This document shows positions 63,901-64,000 of a DNA stretch of 64,000 nt, in pieces. A model generated the notes under the pieces. It saw nothing but the letters and a program-made list of their open reading frames with translations. It ran no database searches and had not been told where the DNA came from. The stretch comes from Nonlabens sp. Ci31. GTDB taxonomy: Bacteria > Bacteroidota > Bacteroidia > Flavobacteriales > Flavobacteriaceae. The DNA lies in the NCBI RefSeq assembly GCF_012974865.1, contig NZ_CP043633.1, forward strand, positions 1,054,001 through 1,118,000, read 5' to 3'. Position 1 is the stretch's first letter, and each line of letters begins with the position of its first letter. A program made the translations under genes and the position numbers.

Positions 63901-64000
63901 TTACTCTATAAAATACCCCATTTTCTTAAATCTTAATTTGAAATAGTCACTATCAAAATTTAAGGGCTGATGATAGGTAAATGTTACCACGGTCTTCTTT
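63901..64000 (-). CDS. possible 3' end of a gene leaving the window
   Basis: On the minus strand an open frame of 32 codons runs in from the window end and stops with TAA at 63901-63903 (residues ...FDSDYFKLRFKKMGYFIE). It is protein-like in composition but too short to assign, and could be chance. Confidence 0.35.
   Translation of the reverse strand, partial: KKTVVTFTYHQPLNFDSDYFKLRFKKMGYFIE

Noticed and set aside
1..64000. CRISPR array, prophage, ribosomal RNA operon
   Set aside because: No regularly spaced direct repeats, no phage structural genes and no rRNA sequence are seen. The holin-like gene is a stand-alone chromosomal family.

Overview
The window is chromosomal DNA from a member of the Bacteroidetes, almost certainly a Flavobacteriaceae (a marine type such as Nonlabens or Dokdonia is my guess, not shown). 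The reasons are the AT-rich sequence, weak Shine-Dalgarno signals, promoter boxes of the TAnnTTTG type just upstream of genes, and clade-typical families: DUF4837, DUF4175, DUF6327, DUF6428, a DUF6660-like protein, GIN/DUF2807, a GH3-like enzyme and a TonB receptor with a carboxypeptidase-regulatory-like domain.

Layout. Positions 1-4.9 kb hold a decayed YD-repeat gene, a thioredoxin-like gene, an unknown helical protein, a YiaA/YiaB membrane protein with a 60-bp degenerate copy of its 3' end, and a small membrane gene split by an in-frame TAG. dprA follows. From 6.2 to 19.2 kb a minus-strand cluster makes and exports a surface polysaccharide: three family-4 glycosyltransferases, two polymerase/ligase-like membrane proteins, a methyltransferase, a Wzx flippase, GDP-fucose enzymes (gmd, fcl), the last two dTDP-rhamnose enzymes (rfbC, rfbD) and a Wzz-like chain-length regulator. 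From 19.2 to 27.3 kb lie an unknown protein with a nucleosidase-like C-terminus, a diacylglycerol kinase, a broken LtaS-like/ILEI/GDPD multidomain gene, GH3 and an M23 peptidase. From 27.7 to 36 kb are tatA, a lipoprotein, an IS4-type element with a frameshifted transposase, a DUF4837 lipoprotein, an MltD-like transglycosylase, pgk and holB. From 36 to 54 kb are a methyltransferase, mnmG, ybeY, a DUF4175 giant protein, gltX, an SPFH protein, a YtxH/holin/DUF6327 operon, glnS, folB, tRNA-Cys, a LysE exporter, a GIN-domain protein, a small zinc-ribbon protein and rnr. From 55 to 64 kb are rpiB, elaA, a TonB receptor with its Cys/His-rich partner, tsaC and an arsenic operon (arsR, DUF6428, arsC-like, acr3).

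The strongest large-scale signals concern replication and chromosome structure. Two parS sites (one exact, one 15/16) bracket mnmG; the exact one is built into the last codons of ybeY. About 16 kb away, the long AT-rich gap between rnr and rpiB carries four DnaA-box-like 9-mers in one orientation and coincides with a strand switch (mainly minus genes to the left, plus genes immediately to the right). I read this as a candidate oriC. Separately, a 14-16 bp palindrome, GCTTTCGCGAAAGC, occurs nine times exactly and four times with one or two changes. Every copy lies inside a protein-coding gene, and most encode the peptide AFAKA. This dispersed in-gene palindrome family is the most unusual pattern here.

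Several genes are broken (3-752, 3992-4390, 21896-24828, the IS transposase). They could be true pseudogenes, recoded genes or sequencing errors; the sequence alone cannot decide.
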